Shown piece after piece: positions 20,149 to 28,924 of a stretch of DNA of 31,966 bases. How positions within the stretch are numbered: position 1 is the first letter of the stretch; the number at the start of each line of letters is the position of its first letter. Source of the DNA: a virus; IMG/VR virus record IMGVR_UViG_3300008464_000004, positions 1 through 31,966 of that record; one strand, written 5' to 3'. Under the pieces are notes generated by a model. It was not told where the DNA came from. It made no database searches and saw only the letters and a program-made list of their open reading frames with translations. Made by a program: the position numbers and the translations under genes.

Positions 20149-20177
20149 TTGCTAGCTCCTTAATAAATTTATTATTT

Positions 20178-20206
20178 ATTATATCAAAACTGTATACGAA
20201 CGTACA
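20178..20206 (-). promoter_or_regulatory. promoter for the RHH-TerS-TerL operon
   Basis: On the minus strand the extended -10 TGATATAAT (20178-20186) is perfect. A weak -35 TGTACG (20201-20206) lies 17 nt upstream. Same extended -10 as at 10796. A 14-bp palindrome TAATAAATTTATTA (20161-20174) falls at the likely start of transcription and may be an operator for the RHH protein. Confidence 0.55.
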
Positions 20207-20221
20207 TATAATAGGTATAAT
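20207..20221 (+). promoter_or_regulatory. tandem -10-like elements for the structural operon
   Basis: TATAAT occurs twice on the plus strand (20207-20212 and 20216-20221) upstream of the scaffold gene. No good -35 stands 16-18 nt upstream, so activation or a phage-specific polymerase may be needed. It faces the terminase promoter in a 120-bp divergent region. Confidence 0.35.
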
Positions 20222-20268
20222 AAATAGTCGAATAAACGACAATACAACTAAGCAACTAGGATTTTATC

Positions 20269-20985
20269 ATGTCTACAGACACTCCTGCACAGCAGCCGTC
20301 TATCGATCAGCAGATTAACACGTTAACCGATAGCATGGTGAAGAACGATGATGGCAAATGGGCTTTACCTGAAGGCTCTGAAGCTGACGAGCTAATGCAA
20401 CACGCTGCAATGTCAGAACGACGTCGTCGCGACACTCAAGGCGAGTTTAGCCGTAACCAACAAGCTATGAAAGCACTAGAGACTGAGAATGCTCAGCTAA
20501 CTGCTGGATGGGCCGGTGACGTAGCCTCTGCGTTAACGTCAGAACAACGTGAAGAACTTGATACGTTGAAGCACGAAGACCCTGATGCTTGGCGTACAAA
20601 GCTAAATGAATACGAAGCCACAAACCGCACGACGTTCTCTGAGAAGACAACGAATATAAAGGCTAAGGTCCAACAAGAAACTGAATTAGAAGGCCGTACG
20701 CGTCTCCTGGATGCACATAATGAAGCCAATCCGGACTTCGCATTGACAGATGACGTCATTGAGAACGATTTGCCTCCACGCTTCACTAAGCTACTAGCAA
20801 GCGGCGACATCACCTTCGAACAGTTCATCACTAAGAGCGCTGACTACCTTGGTAAGCCTAAGGTTGTGCCTGGTACAGAAGCACCTGGTGATGTTAGTCT
20901 CAGTAAAGCACCTGGCGGAACTACTCCAGCTGCTGACGCTATTGACAAGTCTGTACAAGAATCGTACAAAGACGAGACTTATTAA
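20269..20985 (+). CDS. scaffolding protein (putative)
   Basis: 238 aa, very acidic and helical. It is rich in Glu, Gln, Ala and Lys, with coiled-coil stretches (MKALETENAQLTAG, IKAKVQQETELEGRTRLL). A Pro/Gly-rich, low-complexity tail follows (GTEAPGDVSLSKAPGGTTP) and the end is YKDETY. No catalytic motif. Position directly before the major capsid gene and this composition match head scaffolding proteins, which guide shell assembly and leave or are ejected at maturation. AGGA lies 7 nt before the ATG. It is the first gene of the rightward late block. Confidence 0.75.
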   Translation: MSTDTPAQQPSIDQQINTLTDSMVKNDDGKWALPEGSEADELMQHAAMSERRRRDTQGEFSRNQQAMKALETENAQLTAGWAGDVASALTSEQREELDTLKHEDPDAWRTKLNEYEATNRTTFSEKTTNIKAKVQQETELEGRTRLLDAHNEANPDFALTDDVIENDLPPRFTKLLASGDITFEQFITKSADYLGKPKVVPGTEAPGDVSLSKAPGGTTPAADAIDKSVQESYKDETY

Positions 20986-20999
20986 TAAATTTAATAAGT
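20978..20999 (+). terminator. AT-rich hairpin at the scaffold stop
   Basis: ACTTATTA (20978-20985) pairs with TAATAAGT (20992-20999) around a 7-nt loop. It overlaps the scaffold stop codon. No U-tract follows; it may mark attenuation or mRNA processing between scaffold and capsid. AAATTTAATAAG here repeats the right arm of the 17234-17265 palindrome. Confidence 0.35.
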
Positions 21000-21027
21000 G
21001 TACAAAGCGAGCGCCGAGCGTCATAAT
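20999..21027 (+). promoter_or_regulatory. promoter for the major capsid gene
   Basis: TGTACA (20999-21004) and CATAAT (21022-21027) are 17 nt apart in the 187-nt gap between scaffold and capsid genes. The resulting leader would be about 140 nt long. A 9-bp inverted repeat (CAAAGCGAG near 21003, CTCGCTTTG near 21134) spans it, so the leader RNA may fold. Nothing else is seen in the gap. Confidence 0.4.
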
Positions 21028-21172
21028 ATATGTAGAGTGGATCAGTATTACAGCGTCCAGCATTCATGCTATCGCAGTAGGAACCTCGACATTGTACGTG
21101 GGCTCGGTGTCCGATACCTCACAAGGCTTTGTACTCGCTTTGATATTTCACTAATTACTTAAGGATACTGAT

Positions 21173-22321
21173 ATGTCTACTGGCATAGTAAGCCTAAGTT
21201 CTGATCTAGTACGCAAAAAATGGATGCGTGAAGGATTGGTTCAAGCGGCAAGTAAGTCTTTCTGGGCACCGATGACGGGTTCCACTAAAGACGCAATCGT
21301 TTTCCAAGCGAACAACGAAAATTCTGGCTCTGGTCACACTGTTGTATTTGATTACGACGGTAACCTTTCAGGTAAAGCTGTTAAAGGTAAAGAAACTGCG
21401 TTTGGTAAAGGCGAAGAGAAGAAAAAGTTCTCTGACAAAGTTACTGTTGAGCGCTACCGCTTAGTAGTTGACAACGGCGATAAGTTTGACGGTGTTAACA
21501 TCGGCGATCTTAAGATCAACGAGCACTCTGACTCTCGTAATAAGCTTGGTGACTTGTTCACTCGCTTTAAAGATCAGGCGATCTTCGATGCTGCTCAGGG
21601 CTTGATTACTACCAACGAAGATGACGTGCAGAATACCTCTCACAACATCGATTTGGGTGCAACCTTCAACTTCGGTTCTTTGCTTGACATCGAACGCACG
21701 TTGAAGACTTCACAAGGTTTCACAACTGGTAGCATTCGTAAGCCGCTACAGCCTTACATCATTCAAGATGGCGAGCCTTGCTGGTTATTCGTGATTGATT
21801 CTGCGATGGCTAACTTGTTACGTAAAGACACTGCTGGTTACCAGACTATCGTACGTTCAGGTGACGTTCGTGGTTCTAAGAACCGTAACATTCGTGGTGT
21901 TATCGGTAAGCTTGGTCGCTTGCTTATTGTTGAAGCTGATCAGTTCTTCGGTGCAACTGCTGGTACTAAAGTTGGTTGGGGCTTGAACGACAGCGAAATT
22001 GAACTGTCTGGTCTTCGTCAGTACTCTGGTGTTGATCCTTTGACTGCTGCATGGACTGGTCAAGAAGGTTTTGACTACGGTTCAGCTGATCTCCACTCAC
22101 GTGGTTTGATCCTTGGCGCTGGCGGTCTCCAGACTGCATTCGGTAAGATGCCTGACTATAAGTATCAAGAATCTCAGGATTTTGGTATTAAGTCTGAGTC
22201 TGCCGTTGAGTTCTGGATGGAAGCTCGTAAAACTAACCTGAAAGCCGAAACTAAGAAGTACAAATCAGCTAAGATCAGTGATCTTGACTACGGCGTAATC
22301 ACTGTTGACGTTAAAGTATAA
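21173..22321 (+). CDS. major capsid protein, N4-gp56/DUF4043-like
   Basis: 382 aa. Matches the N4-gp56 family layout: N-terminal VSLSSDLVRKKWMREGLVQA, a Gly/Lys-rich E-loop region (GKAVKGKETAFGKGEEKKKF), a P-domain with HSDSRNKLGDLFTRFKDQAI, and a central RTLKTSQGF region. It then has FVIDSAMANLLRKD and the end motif GVITVDVKV. It forms the icosahedral head shell (HK97 fold in known members). Codon use is more regular than in neighbours and the leader is long, both typical of a highly expressed gene. Preceded by AAGGA, about 7 nt. Confidence 0.92.
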   Translation: MSTGIVSLSSDLVRKKWMREGLVQAASKSFWAPMTGSTKDAIVFQANNENSGSGHTVVFDYDGNLSGKAVKGKETAFGKGEEKKKFSDKVTVERYRLVVDNGDKFDGVNIGDLKINEHSDSRNKLGDLFTRFKDQAIFDAAQGLITTNEDDVQNTSHNIDLGATFNFGSLLDIERTLKTSQGFTTGSIRKPLQPYIIQDGEPCWLFVIDSAMANLLRKDTAGYQTIVRSGDVRGSKNRNIRGVIGKLGRLLIVEADQFFGATAGTKVGWGLNDSEIELSGLRQYSGVDPLTAAWTGQEGFDYGSADLHSRGLILGAGGLQTAFGKMPDYKYQESQDFGIKSESAVEFWMEARKTNLKAETKKYKSAKISDLDYGVITVDVKV

Positions 22322-22332
22322 GGAGCTAGATC

Positions 22333-22773
22333 ATGGCTTTTACTGATAAGACGCGAGAAGATAACTTCTCGCAAAAGAAGGGCGTTTGCGTATTCGCTGC
22401 TGAAGTTGTTGAAGGTACGGAGTCTTACGAGATTCCTGCTGTTACCGGCAACTATTTGCTAGCGAATATTCCGCCAGACGCGATCATCACCAACGCTTAT
22501 GTCCAGGTTAAAACTGCAGCTGATGCAGCAACATCTGCGACCGCTAAGCTTGGTACTGCTGAAGCCGGTTCTCAAGTGCTGTCTGCAGCTAACTTGAAGA
22601 CTCTTGGTAAGCAAGGTACTTTCACTGGTCACGTTGAGACTGGTACAGGTGCTGAGCTTTACTTAGGCTTGACTCTTGTTGGTGCTGCGACTAACGTTGC
22701 AAACTACGTTGTAGTAGTTGAGTACTTAGAGTACACCAAGAATACTGGTGAGCTTACTCGCATTACTCGTTAG
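22333..22773 (+). CDS. head decoration or minor structural protein
   Basis: 146 aa, beta-rich with many Ala, Thr, Val and Gly: ESYEIPAVTGNYLLANIPPDAI, NAYVQVKTAADAATSATAKL, FTGHVETGTGAELYLGLTL. No signal peptide or motif. It begins 11 nt after the capsid stop with GGAG near, and ends just before a strong terminator, so it is co-expressed with the capsid at high level. Size, composition and position suit a capsid-stabilising decoration protein; no family is recognised by name. Confidence 0.6.
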   Translation: MAFTDKTREDNFSQKKGVCVFAAEVVEGTESYEIPAVTGNYLLANIPPDAIITNAYVQVKTAADAATSATAKLGTAEAGSQVLSAANLKTLGKQGTFTGHVETGTGAELYLGLTLVGAATNVANYVVVVEYLEYTKNTGELTRITR

Positions 22774-22780
22774 TCCCAAC

Positions 22781-22811
22781 AGAAAGCCACATCGTAAAGG
22801 TGTGGCTTTCT
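22781..22811 (+). terminator. strong hairpin after the capsid/decoration genes
   Basis: AGAAAGCCACA (22781-22791) pairs perfectly with TGTGGCTTTCT (22801-22811) around a 9-nt loop. The 3' arm ends in TTTCT, giving a short U-tract. It separates high-level capsid expression from the following virion genes, which would need read-through. The symmetric stem could also stop antisense transcription. Confidence 0.75.
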
Positions 22812-22832
22812 ACTCCATTGCTAGGTGTTAAC

Positions 22833-23768
22833 ATGGCTACCCGAATAGAAAATATTCTTACTCGAGCTAGGGACACGCTAGCCGATCCAAATGCAGACCG
22901 CTGGTCAGACGCGCGACTGCTACGCTTGCTAGATGAGGCCCACAAGGACTTAGCTAAGCAAACAAAAATTCTTAAAGGTGAACATACTATCTTAGTTGAG
23001 ATAGGTGTGCATACTTATACGCTTCCTGATAACCTCTGGCTCATTACCCGCGCTGCTTATGCTGATGCAGATATTAACTTAGCCTCATACGATGGTATGG
23101 ACGAGCGTATGCGTAAGGACAGACTCTCAGAGCAGCCTAACGACAGTCGTGAACGCGGCTACGGTTACAGCTCAGCTATTGACTATAGTGTCAAGCGAGC
23201 TTGGCAACTAGACGAAGGCCCAGAGATTGTCGCCTTAGTTTATGACAACCGTAACATTAACACTATACGTGTATACCCCATTCCTGATGCTGGTATATTT
23301 GAAGAAAGTACCTACGAGTTCGTGAACGCTGGGCCTATACAGTTTGAAGGTGACCAGCTACTCGGAGTTGTCTCAGACATCACAGGTTATACCTTTAATT
23401 CTCCGTTTGGCGTGTTCGCAGAGTTCTACGATCCATTTGTCACTGCTGAAAGCGGAGACGCTTTTGGCGTGGCTACAGCTATACATGAATCAAAGAACGC
23501 AGTTACAGTCTGGTATATTCGTATCCCAGAAGAAGTTACGGTAGTTACAGACTCATTAGAAACTCCTACGATGTTTGACGTTGCACTAAAGCACTATATT
23601 GTAGGTCATGCATTTCGTGATGACTTAGACGTCCAGTACCGTGAGATGGGTGCGGAGTCTATAAGACTGTACAACCGCGAGCTAGAAGTTGTACAAGAAA
23701 CTAACCGAACTGACGGTACGCGTAACGCGACTGCTTTCACGTCTACGTATAGAGGAGGCTTTGAGTAA
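22833..23768 (+). CDS. head-tail adaptor-like structural protein (DUF6682-like)
   Basis: 311 aa from ATG 22833; the frame extends to 22800 but that part lies within the terminator. N-terminal helices MATRIENILTRARDTLADPN and WSDARLLRLLDEAHKDLAKQ match phage adaptor proteins that sit under the portal. Next come beta-rich segments (HTYTLPDNLWLITRA) and an insert, then VALKHYIVGHAFRDDLDVQYR near the C-terminus, also typical. It ends VVQETNRTDGTRNATAFTST. It would connect portal and tail. Ribosome site AGGTG is 5 nt upstream. Confidence 0.7.
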   Translation: MATRIENILTRARDTLADPNADRWSDARLLRLLDEAHKDLAKQTKILKGEHTILVEIGVHTYTLPDNLWLITRAAYADADINLASYDGMDERMRKDRLSEQPNDSRERGYGYSSAIDYSVKRAWQLDEGPEIVALVYDNRNINTIRVYPIPDAGIFEESTYEFVNAGPIQFEGDQLLGVVSDITGYTFNSPFGVFAEFYDPFVTAESGDAFGVATAIHESKNAVTVWYIRIPEEVTVVTDSLETPTMFDVALKHYIVGHAFRDDLDVQYREMGAESIRLYNRELEVVQETNRTDGTRNATAFTSTYRGGFE

Positions 23769-24190
23769 TGTCTAACATAGTGAGTAAAAGTAGAGGAGGC
23801 GTTCAAGACCTCCTACTAGGTAAGGGTGCTGTTAATCAAGATCGTGCTGGTGGAGTGTATAGCATAGACCGCCTGGACATCGCGGTAGCAGTAGACTCTA
23901 TAGGTGAGATGCAAGCACTTGATACAACAGAGTTTACTAGAGCCAACGTTTATTCAACACCTACTGAGTTCACAACATACGTGTATGACTCAGCACGCAT
24001 AACTGGCATCAGCTCAGATGCTAGTAACGGCACCTGGTATAGCGTTAGTGTTAGTGGTGTTGTTGGTGGTACTACAGCACAGCGCTCTCCTACACCTGAG
24101 TTGTTCCAGAGTTACTTTGACTCAACACTTAATAAGCCTATATGGTACAACGGCACTGTTTGGGTTGACGCTACTGGGGCAACAGTATAG
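23768..24190 (+). CDS. virion structural protein
   Basis: 140 aa. The N-terminal part is Gly/Val/Asp-rich (SRGGVQDLLLGKGAVNQDRAGG). A Ser/Gly/Thr beta region (GTWYSVSVSGVVGGTTAQ) and the end SYFDSTLNKPIWYNGTVWVDATG follow. The last motif (LNKPIW-N-G--WVDA-G) is frequent at the ends of phage tail-fibre or head-fibre proteins. It shares a base with the previous stop (TAATG) and its stop TAG overlaps the GTG start of the next gene. No exact role can be stated. Confidence 0.6.
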   Translation: MSNIVSKSRGGVQDLLLGKGAVNQDRAGGVYSIDRLDIAVAVDSIGEMQALDTTEFTRANVYSTPTEFTTYVYDSARITGISSDASNGTWYSVSVSGVVGGTTAQRSPTPELFQSYFDSTLNKPIWYNGTVWVDATGATV

Positions 24191-26151
24191 TGAAAATTCA
24201 ACAGTTTGATGGAGGCTTATCCACACGGACAGAGCCTCAGTTCTTAAGTACTAACCAGGGCACTGTTTACGAGAATATAGACAATGCCTCTGGTATTCTT
24301 AAGCCTCTGAAGATGCCTGCTCCTGCTGGTATCTTTGTGAAGCCTTTCCATACCTTCTTCGATCATAATCAAGAATGGGTAGACTCAGATGTGCGTCGTG
24401 ACTTCGTAGAGTTCCAGCGTAAGCTATACTGGACTGACCGCATCACAGCTCCTCAGAAGTATGATGGGACTACTCAAGCTAACTTAGGTATTGTTCCACC
24501 TCCTCAGTTAGTTAACATTACCGCTCTTGCTCCGCCTACAGTGGTTAGTGTAGATGCGGTACACGCAGTTGTTGTCTCTGGTAGTGACATACCATTCCAT
24601 GACTTATTCTACGCTATAGTGGAGCAGGTTCCTGGTGGTGTTACTAGCGCACTAGCACTGCAGATTGTCACACAGTCTACAGATGTGGAAAGTACTAACT
24701 CTATAGGTCAGACTACCACTACTAACTATACGACAGGCTCGTCAGTTGTATTAGGTGAGAACTTAGATGTCGATGAGCTAAGTACAGAAGAAGCTAGCCT
24801 TACACCCACGGCTCTTGCAACGCTACAGACAGTTACGTTTAGCTCATTTACAGTTAACGGTGCAATTAGAAGCGTATACCGTTTATTCGAAGGCACGTAT
24901 CGCTTAGTTGGTACGTTTATACCTGGTTCGCCTGGCACTTCTCTTCTTGATGACGTGTATGACATCAGTGCGAACGCAGAACTTGTGCAAGGTATAATGT
25001 CACCTCTGTTAGGTGTGTATCAGTACCAGATGACCTACTATAACAGTGCCGATGGTACTGAGTCAGGTCCTAGTCTGTTCTCTGCGGAGATAGACCTTGA
25101 CAAGCGCTCTCAAGTAACGTTAACAAACTTACCAGTGTCTACAGACCCTCAAGTTGATGAGCGTCGACTCTATCGTGTCGGTGGTAACTTGACAACGTCT
25201 ACGCTGGTGACAGAGCTGGACAACATAGTCACTGTTTACGTAGACGACACAGCAGACACCGACTTGACTGGTCAGTTACTTAGCTCAAGTATTGCTTTCA
25301 ACCCTCCTATTGGTTTAGCTTTCTTAACTACTGCTTATGCTATGCTATTTGGTGCTGAGGGTTCTAAACTAAGGTTCACACCGATTGGAGACCCTAATAG
25401 CTGGCCTGAGTTGCACTTCTTAGAGTTTGACTTAGACATTACTGGTATTGCAGCTGTATCTAACGGTATATTAGTATTTACCAAGTACGAGACTAACTTG
25501 GTTACTGGTACAGGACCTAATGCCTTATCTAAGCAACGTTTATCCGCTGACCAAGGCTGTTTAGCTTTCGAGTCAATCCAGGTTATGGGCGGTGCTGCAT
25601 TATGGGTATCGACTGATGGTATTTGTACCTCAGGTGGCGGCCCAGTAATGGTGGTGTCTAAACAGACATTGGGAAAGTACAGCGTAGACGCAACTGCATC
25701 AGCTGTATTCGACGAGTCTTACTACGTCTTAGACTCTGGTGGTACGGTTACTCAGTTCGACTTCGCGTATGGTAAGATATATAAGACTCAAACGCCTGGC
25801 GTAGCTTCTTTAGCTATTGCTAACGACGTACTGTATGGAGTTAAAGAAGGTGAGTTACAGCAGTTCTATGCTGGCGCAGATGCAACGATGAAGTATAAGT
25901 CTCCACGCTTTATAGAGGGATCAGTAACTGAGCAAAAATGGTATAAAAAGTTTACAGTCTATCATGAAGGCGATATAATAATTACAGTGTTAATCGATAA
26001 TATACTGGTAGCTACCCATACTCTATCAGGCACAGACAGTACAGAGATTCAAGTACCCGCAGATAAGCAACGTGGACACTTTGTACAGTTTGAAATTGAA
26101 GGCACTGGTACTATACATGAAATTGAATACGCTGCTGGGAGGGCAAGGTAA
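24190..26151 (+). CDS. tail/portal-stabilisation-like protein
   Basis: 653 aa, GTG start overlapping the preceding stop. Starts MKIQQFDGGLSTRTEPQFLS, which resembles the opening of P22 gp10-type head-completion/stabilisation and similar tail needle-associated proteins. A large beta-rich body follows with repeated short strands (GVYQYQMTYYNSADGTESGP, AYAMLFGAEGSKLRFTPIGD) and an end domain with WYKKFTVYHEGDIIITVLID. In P22-like phages this protein plugs the portal channel after packaging. Assignment is by layout and position among head-tail genes. Confidence 0.65.
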   Translation: MKIQQFDGGLSTRTEPQFLSTNQGTVYENIDNASGILKPLKMPAPAGIFVKPFHTFFDHNQEWVDSDVRRDFVEFQRKLYWTDRITAPQKYDGTTQANLGIVPPPQLVNITALAPPTVVSVDAVHAVVVSGSDIPFHDLFYAIVEQVPGGVTSALALQIVTQSTDVESTNSIGQTTTTNYTTGSSVVLGENLDVDELSTEEASLTPTALATLQTVTFSSFTVNGAIRSVYRLFEGTYRLVGTFIPGSPGTSLLDDVYDISANAELVQGIMSPLLGVYQYQMTYYNSADGTESGPSLFSAEIDLDKRSQVTLTNLPVSTDPQVDERRLYRVGGNLTTSTLVTELDNIVTVYVDDTADTDLTGQLLSSSIAFNPPIGLAFLTTAYAMLFGAEGSKLRFTPIGDPNSWPELHFLEFDLDITGIAAVSNGILVFTKYETNLVTGTGPNALSKQRLSADQGCLAFESIQVMGGAALWVSTDGICTSGGGPVMVVSKQTLGKYSVDATASAVFDESYYVLDSGGTVTQFDFAYGKIYKTQTPGVASLAIANDVLYGVKEGELQQFYAGADATMKYKSPRFIEGSVTEQKWYKKFTVYHEGDIIITVLIDNILVATHTLSGTDSTEIQVPADKQRGHFVQFEIEGTGTIHEIEYAAGRAR

Positions 26152-26264
26152 TGGCTGAATCTACACTTATTGTTCCTGCTGATCTAACAGATACAGCCGC
26201 TCTGCGGTTGTTCCTGCAGCGTCTAGTCGAAGAAGTTGACAAAGCACGAGGCCTAAAGAAATGA
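26151..26264 (+). CDS. small 37-aa structural-operon protein
   Basis: 37 aa starting MAESTLIVPADLTDTAALRL, then a helical QRLVEEVDKARGLKK. The start is coupled to the preceding stop (TAATG) and the stop overlaps the next start (ATGA). Tight coupling on both sides makes it likely to be translated. Similar micro-genes follow stabilisation-protein genes in podoviruses; the role is unknown. Confidence 0.6.
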   Translation: MAESTLIVPADLTDTAALRLFLQRLVEEVDKARGLKK

Positions 26265-26692
26265 CGGCCTTAGCACGCAGAAATAGCATTGACACTCTGG
26301 AGGAAGCCATGAAGGCTCTTCCTGGTCAGATTGATATAGCTAGCATGGACGTTAGACATCATATCACCGACAGTGGTCTTTATGCACGCGAGATGATAAT
26401 CCCTGCGGGGACAATAATCACTGGCAAAATAAAGAAGCACGAGCACATCAGTGTTATCTCTGCGGGCTTTGTCACCGAAGTCACCGACGCAGGGCTACAA
26501 AGAATTAAAGCACCGTACACTATGATCTCTAAGCCAGGGACCAAACGAGTTGTATGGGCGCATACGGATACGGTATGGACTACAATCCATGCTAGTAATG
26601 AAACAGATTTAGACAAGCTTGAAGATGAACTAATAGCTGCATCATACGATGACATGCCAGCTCTAGTCGAACAGCTCACGTTGGAGGTTTAG
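26261..26692 (+). CDS. cupin-like protein
   Basis: 143 aa. After an N-terminal helix (IDTLEEAMKALPGQID), a double-stranded beta-barrel pattern is visible: LYAREMIIPAGTIITGKI, then KKHEHISVISAGFVTEV, then MISKPGTKRVVWAHTDTVW. The order P-x-G, H-x-H, G and later H is the cupin signature (K-H-E-H at about residues 61-65; A-H-T-D near 106). It could bind a metal. Phage cupin proteins in structural operons are of unknown role, perhaps a head or tail component or a small-molecule enzyme. Confidence 0.65.
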   Translation: MTALARRNSIDTLEEAMKALPGQIDIASMDVRHHITDSGLYAREMIIPAGTIITGKIKKHEHISVISAGFVTEVTDAGLQRIKAPYTMISKPGTKRVVWAHTDTVWTTIHASNETDLDKLEDELIAASYDDMPALVEQLTLEV

Positions 26693-26693
26693 T

Positions 26694-27347
26694 ATGACTT
26701 GGGGAGCAGTAGCAATTGGTGCAGGTACAGTTATCGCAGCAGGCGTAACTTACATGTCAGCAGAAGAAGAGCGAGAAGCTAAGGAGAAGGCTAAAGGCCA
26801 GGCTCAAAGCTTCGAGCAGCAGAAGCTTGACGACTGGAATGAAACCTATGGTAGCATTCAGGACAACTTGGCTTCTTACTACGGACAGCTAACTCCTGAG
26901 TTCTATGAGACGCAAGGTCTTGAAGCCTTTCAGAAGGAACAAGATGTTGCTATGGAGCAGATCAAGACTTCTTTAGCTCAGCGTGGTATCGAAGATAGCG
27001 GTATCTCCTTAGCTCTAGAACATCAGACGGCTCAGTCAGGTGCAGAACAGCGTGCTACAATACGAGCTCAAGCTCCTGCGTTAGCTGCTGAAGAGCAACG
27101 TGGCTTCTTACAAATCGGTCTTGGTCAAGACCCTGGTGACTCTTACAGTCGCTCGTTGTCTCAACGTTCAGCAGAAGCATCCCGCTCTGCAGACATTGCG
27201 CAGCAGCAAGCTGGTCAGGCAGTCGGTACAGCAATATCTACCGTAGGTAAAGCGACTGCAGACTACTTAAACCGTCCAGAGCCTACAACACAGCCTACAA
27301 CTACTGGTGTAGACATTAATCAACAAGACTACTCAGGATACGCGTAA
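26694..27347 (+). CDS. internal virion/ejection-like protein
   Basis: 217 aa. Hydrophobic N-terminal segment (WGAVAIGAGTVIAAGVTYM, about residues 3-21) like a membrane-crossing helix. A long, very Gln/Glu/Ala-rich helical region with coiled-coil character follows (KAKGQAQSFEQQKLDDWNET). It ends Pro/Thr-rich (RPEPTTQPTTTG). This composition is that of ejected internal proteins of short-tailed phages, which help cross the host membranes. It precedes another such gene by an adjoining stop/start (TAATGG). Confidence 0.65.
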   Translation: MTWGAVAIGAGTVIAAGVTYMSAEEEREAKEKAKGQAQSFEQQKLDDWNETYGSIQDNLASYYGQLTPEFYETQGLEAFQKEQDVAMEQIKTSLAQRGIEDSGISLALEHQTAQSGAEQRATIRAQAPALAAEEQRGFLQIGLGQDPGDSYSRSLSQRSAEASRSADIAQQQAGQAVGTAISTVGKATADYLNRPEPTTQPTTTGVDINQQDYSGYA

Positions 27348-28924
27348 TGGCTAGAACAGGATTGTACGCTGGCATTGCTCAAGGGCTTGGTGAAGTAGCG
27401 GACTATGAGCGTGATCGACCTGCTCGTGATCTGCGTCACCAAGAAGCGCAGCAGCGCCAGAAGCGTGGCCAGATGCAGATCGAACAAGAGCAAGCTATGG
27501 CTCCTGTACGTCAGTCTCAAGCTGAGTTACAGCTAGAACAGATGCAAGGTCAGCTAAAGCAAGAAAAGCGTGCTCGTTTGAAGAATGAGACATTCAGTGC
27601 TTTTCGTAGTTATAACGGTGATGGTGATACTCGCCACCTCAATAACTTCCTTCAAAGTGCTAAGCAGATGCAAGACCCTACTTGGTCGCATTGGTCGCGC
27701 TTTGATGCAATGACTCGTACACCTCAGACTGAAGCTATGCTCGGTCAGGCAGGTATTACGGACCTTGATGAGTACTTTAGCGATCCTAACTTAGTTCAGA
27801 GTAAAGTCTTAGCTACAGACGCTAATGGTCAGCAAAGCTTACTTGACATGAACAAGCTTCAGCAACGTACTGGTTACACCCAGCACATGACTACTGAAGA
27901 ACTTAAGCAAGCTCGTGAGCGTGCTAGCATCGATGAGTTGTTAATGGGCACTCAGTCTGCAGATACTAATATTATCCACAAGATTGCTGAAGAAGAAGGT
28001 ATCAGCTTACTGGAAGCTAACAAACGTTACCGTGCAGCTAAGGGTAGTAAAGGCGGTTCTACAGTAGAACGTGTTGCGCAGAAACTGCGTGACGAAAACC
28101 CTGATATGACCTTTGAAGAGTCACTTAAACAAGCTGCACGTGCTCAGGCTTCACCAAGTGGAGCTGAGAAAGATATTGAAGTAACTAAAGGCATTCGTAA
28201 GCAGTTACACGGTCTTAGTAAGTCAGGCAGTTTCTACGATGCTGATCTTAACGACCCTAAGACTCGTGAGAAAGCTGGTGAGCTAATTGTTGACTTAGAA
28301 AAAGCTACAGGCCGTAAGCTAACTGGTGAGACTAAGAAAACAGCACGCCAACTACGAAGCTTACTTAAGCTTGGTGGTGTTGCTGGTGCAGAGCTTACTG
28401 ACGATGAAACAGGTGTTATGGATAACATGTTTCACCGCGTTAAGAAGTACTTTAGTGACAACATTGAAGGTACAGCAGGCACTACTGCATATAATGCAAT
28501 GCGTAACGTACAGCGTAATGCATTGATGGGTGCTACACTAACGAAGGCTGAGATTAAGGGATTTGATCAAGCTGCTGGTACCTTAGGTCAACAGTTAGGT
28601 CCTGTCTTAGCTGCTATGAAGACCTCGATGAACACTGTTAAAGAACAGCTACAAACTATTGTAGACTTTGAAGACCCTATGGCAGCTAAGTATTACTTAG
28701 GTACGTCTATGGAGCAGGCTGAAGCTGCTATTGATGCTATTGATGAGCGCTTACGTCACTTCCAGTCCTACGAGACTCGTTCAAGCTCTGGAGCTGAACT
28801 TAAGGTGTCAGATGTTGTAACACCTAAGGTACAAGTTAATGTTCCTGTAGTGGCTACGCCAGATGGCACTAAGCCTACGCTATCTGCTGCTGAGCGCTGG
28901 AAACAACTGAAAGGTGAAGGTTAA
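27347..28924 (+). CDS. internal virion/ejection-like protein
   Basis: 525 aa, almost wholly helical. The first ~75 residues are rich in Gln, Arg and Glu and coiled-coil-like (LRHQEAQQRQKRGQMQIEQ). Middle segments (YTQHMTTEELKQARERASID) and a long helical domain with NAMRNVQRNALMGATLTKAE follow. The end reads LSAAERWKQLKGEG, a C-terminal motif recurring among phage internal virion proteins and polyvalent proteins. It likely forms part of the head core and is ejected into the cell with DNA. No enzymatic motif seen. Confidence 0.65.
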   Translation: MARTGLYAGIAQGLGEVADYERDRPARDLRHQEAQQRQKRGQMQIEQEQAMAPVRQSQAELQLEQMQGQLKQEKRARLKNETFSAFRSYNGDGDTRHLNNFLQSAKQMQDPTWSHWSRFDAMTRTPQTEAMLGQAGITDLDEYFSDPNLVQSKVLATDANGQQSLLDMNKLQQRTGYTQHMTTEELKQARERASIDELLMGTQSADTNIIHKIAEEEGISLLEANKRYRAAKGSKGGSTVERVAQKLRDENPDMTFEESLKQAARAQASPSGAEKDIEVTKGIRKQLHGLSKSGSFYDADLNDPKTREKAGELIVDLEKATGRKLTGETKKTARQLRSLLKLGGVAGAELTDDETGVMDNMFHRVKKYFSDNIEGTAGTTAYNAMRNVQRNALMGATLTKAEIKGFDQAAGTLGQQLGPVLAAMKTSMNTVKEQLQTIVDFEDPMAAKYYLGTSMEQAEAAIDAIDERLRHFQSYETRSSSGAELKVSDVVTPKVQVNVPVVATPDGTKPTLSAAERWKQLKGEG

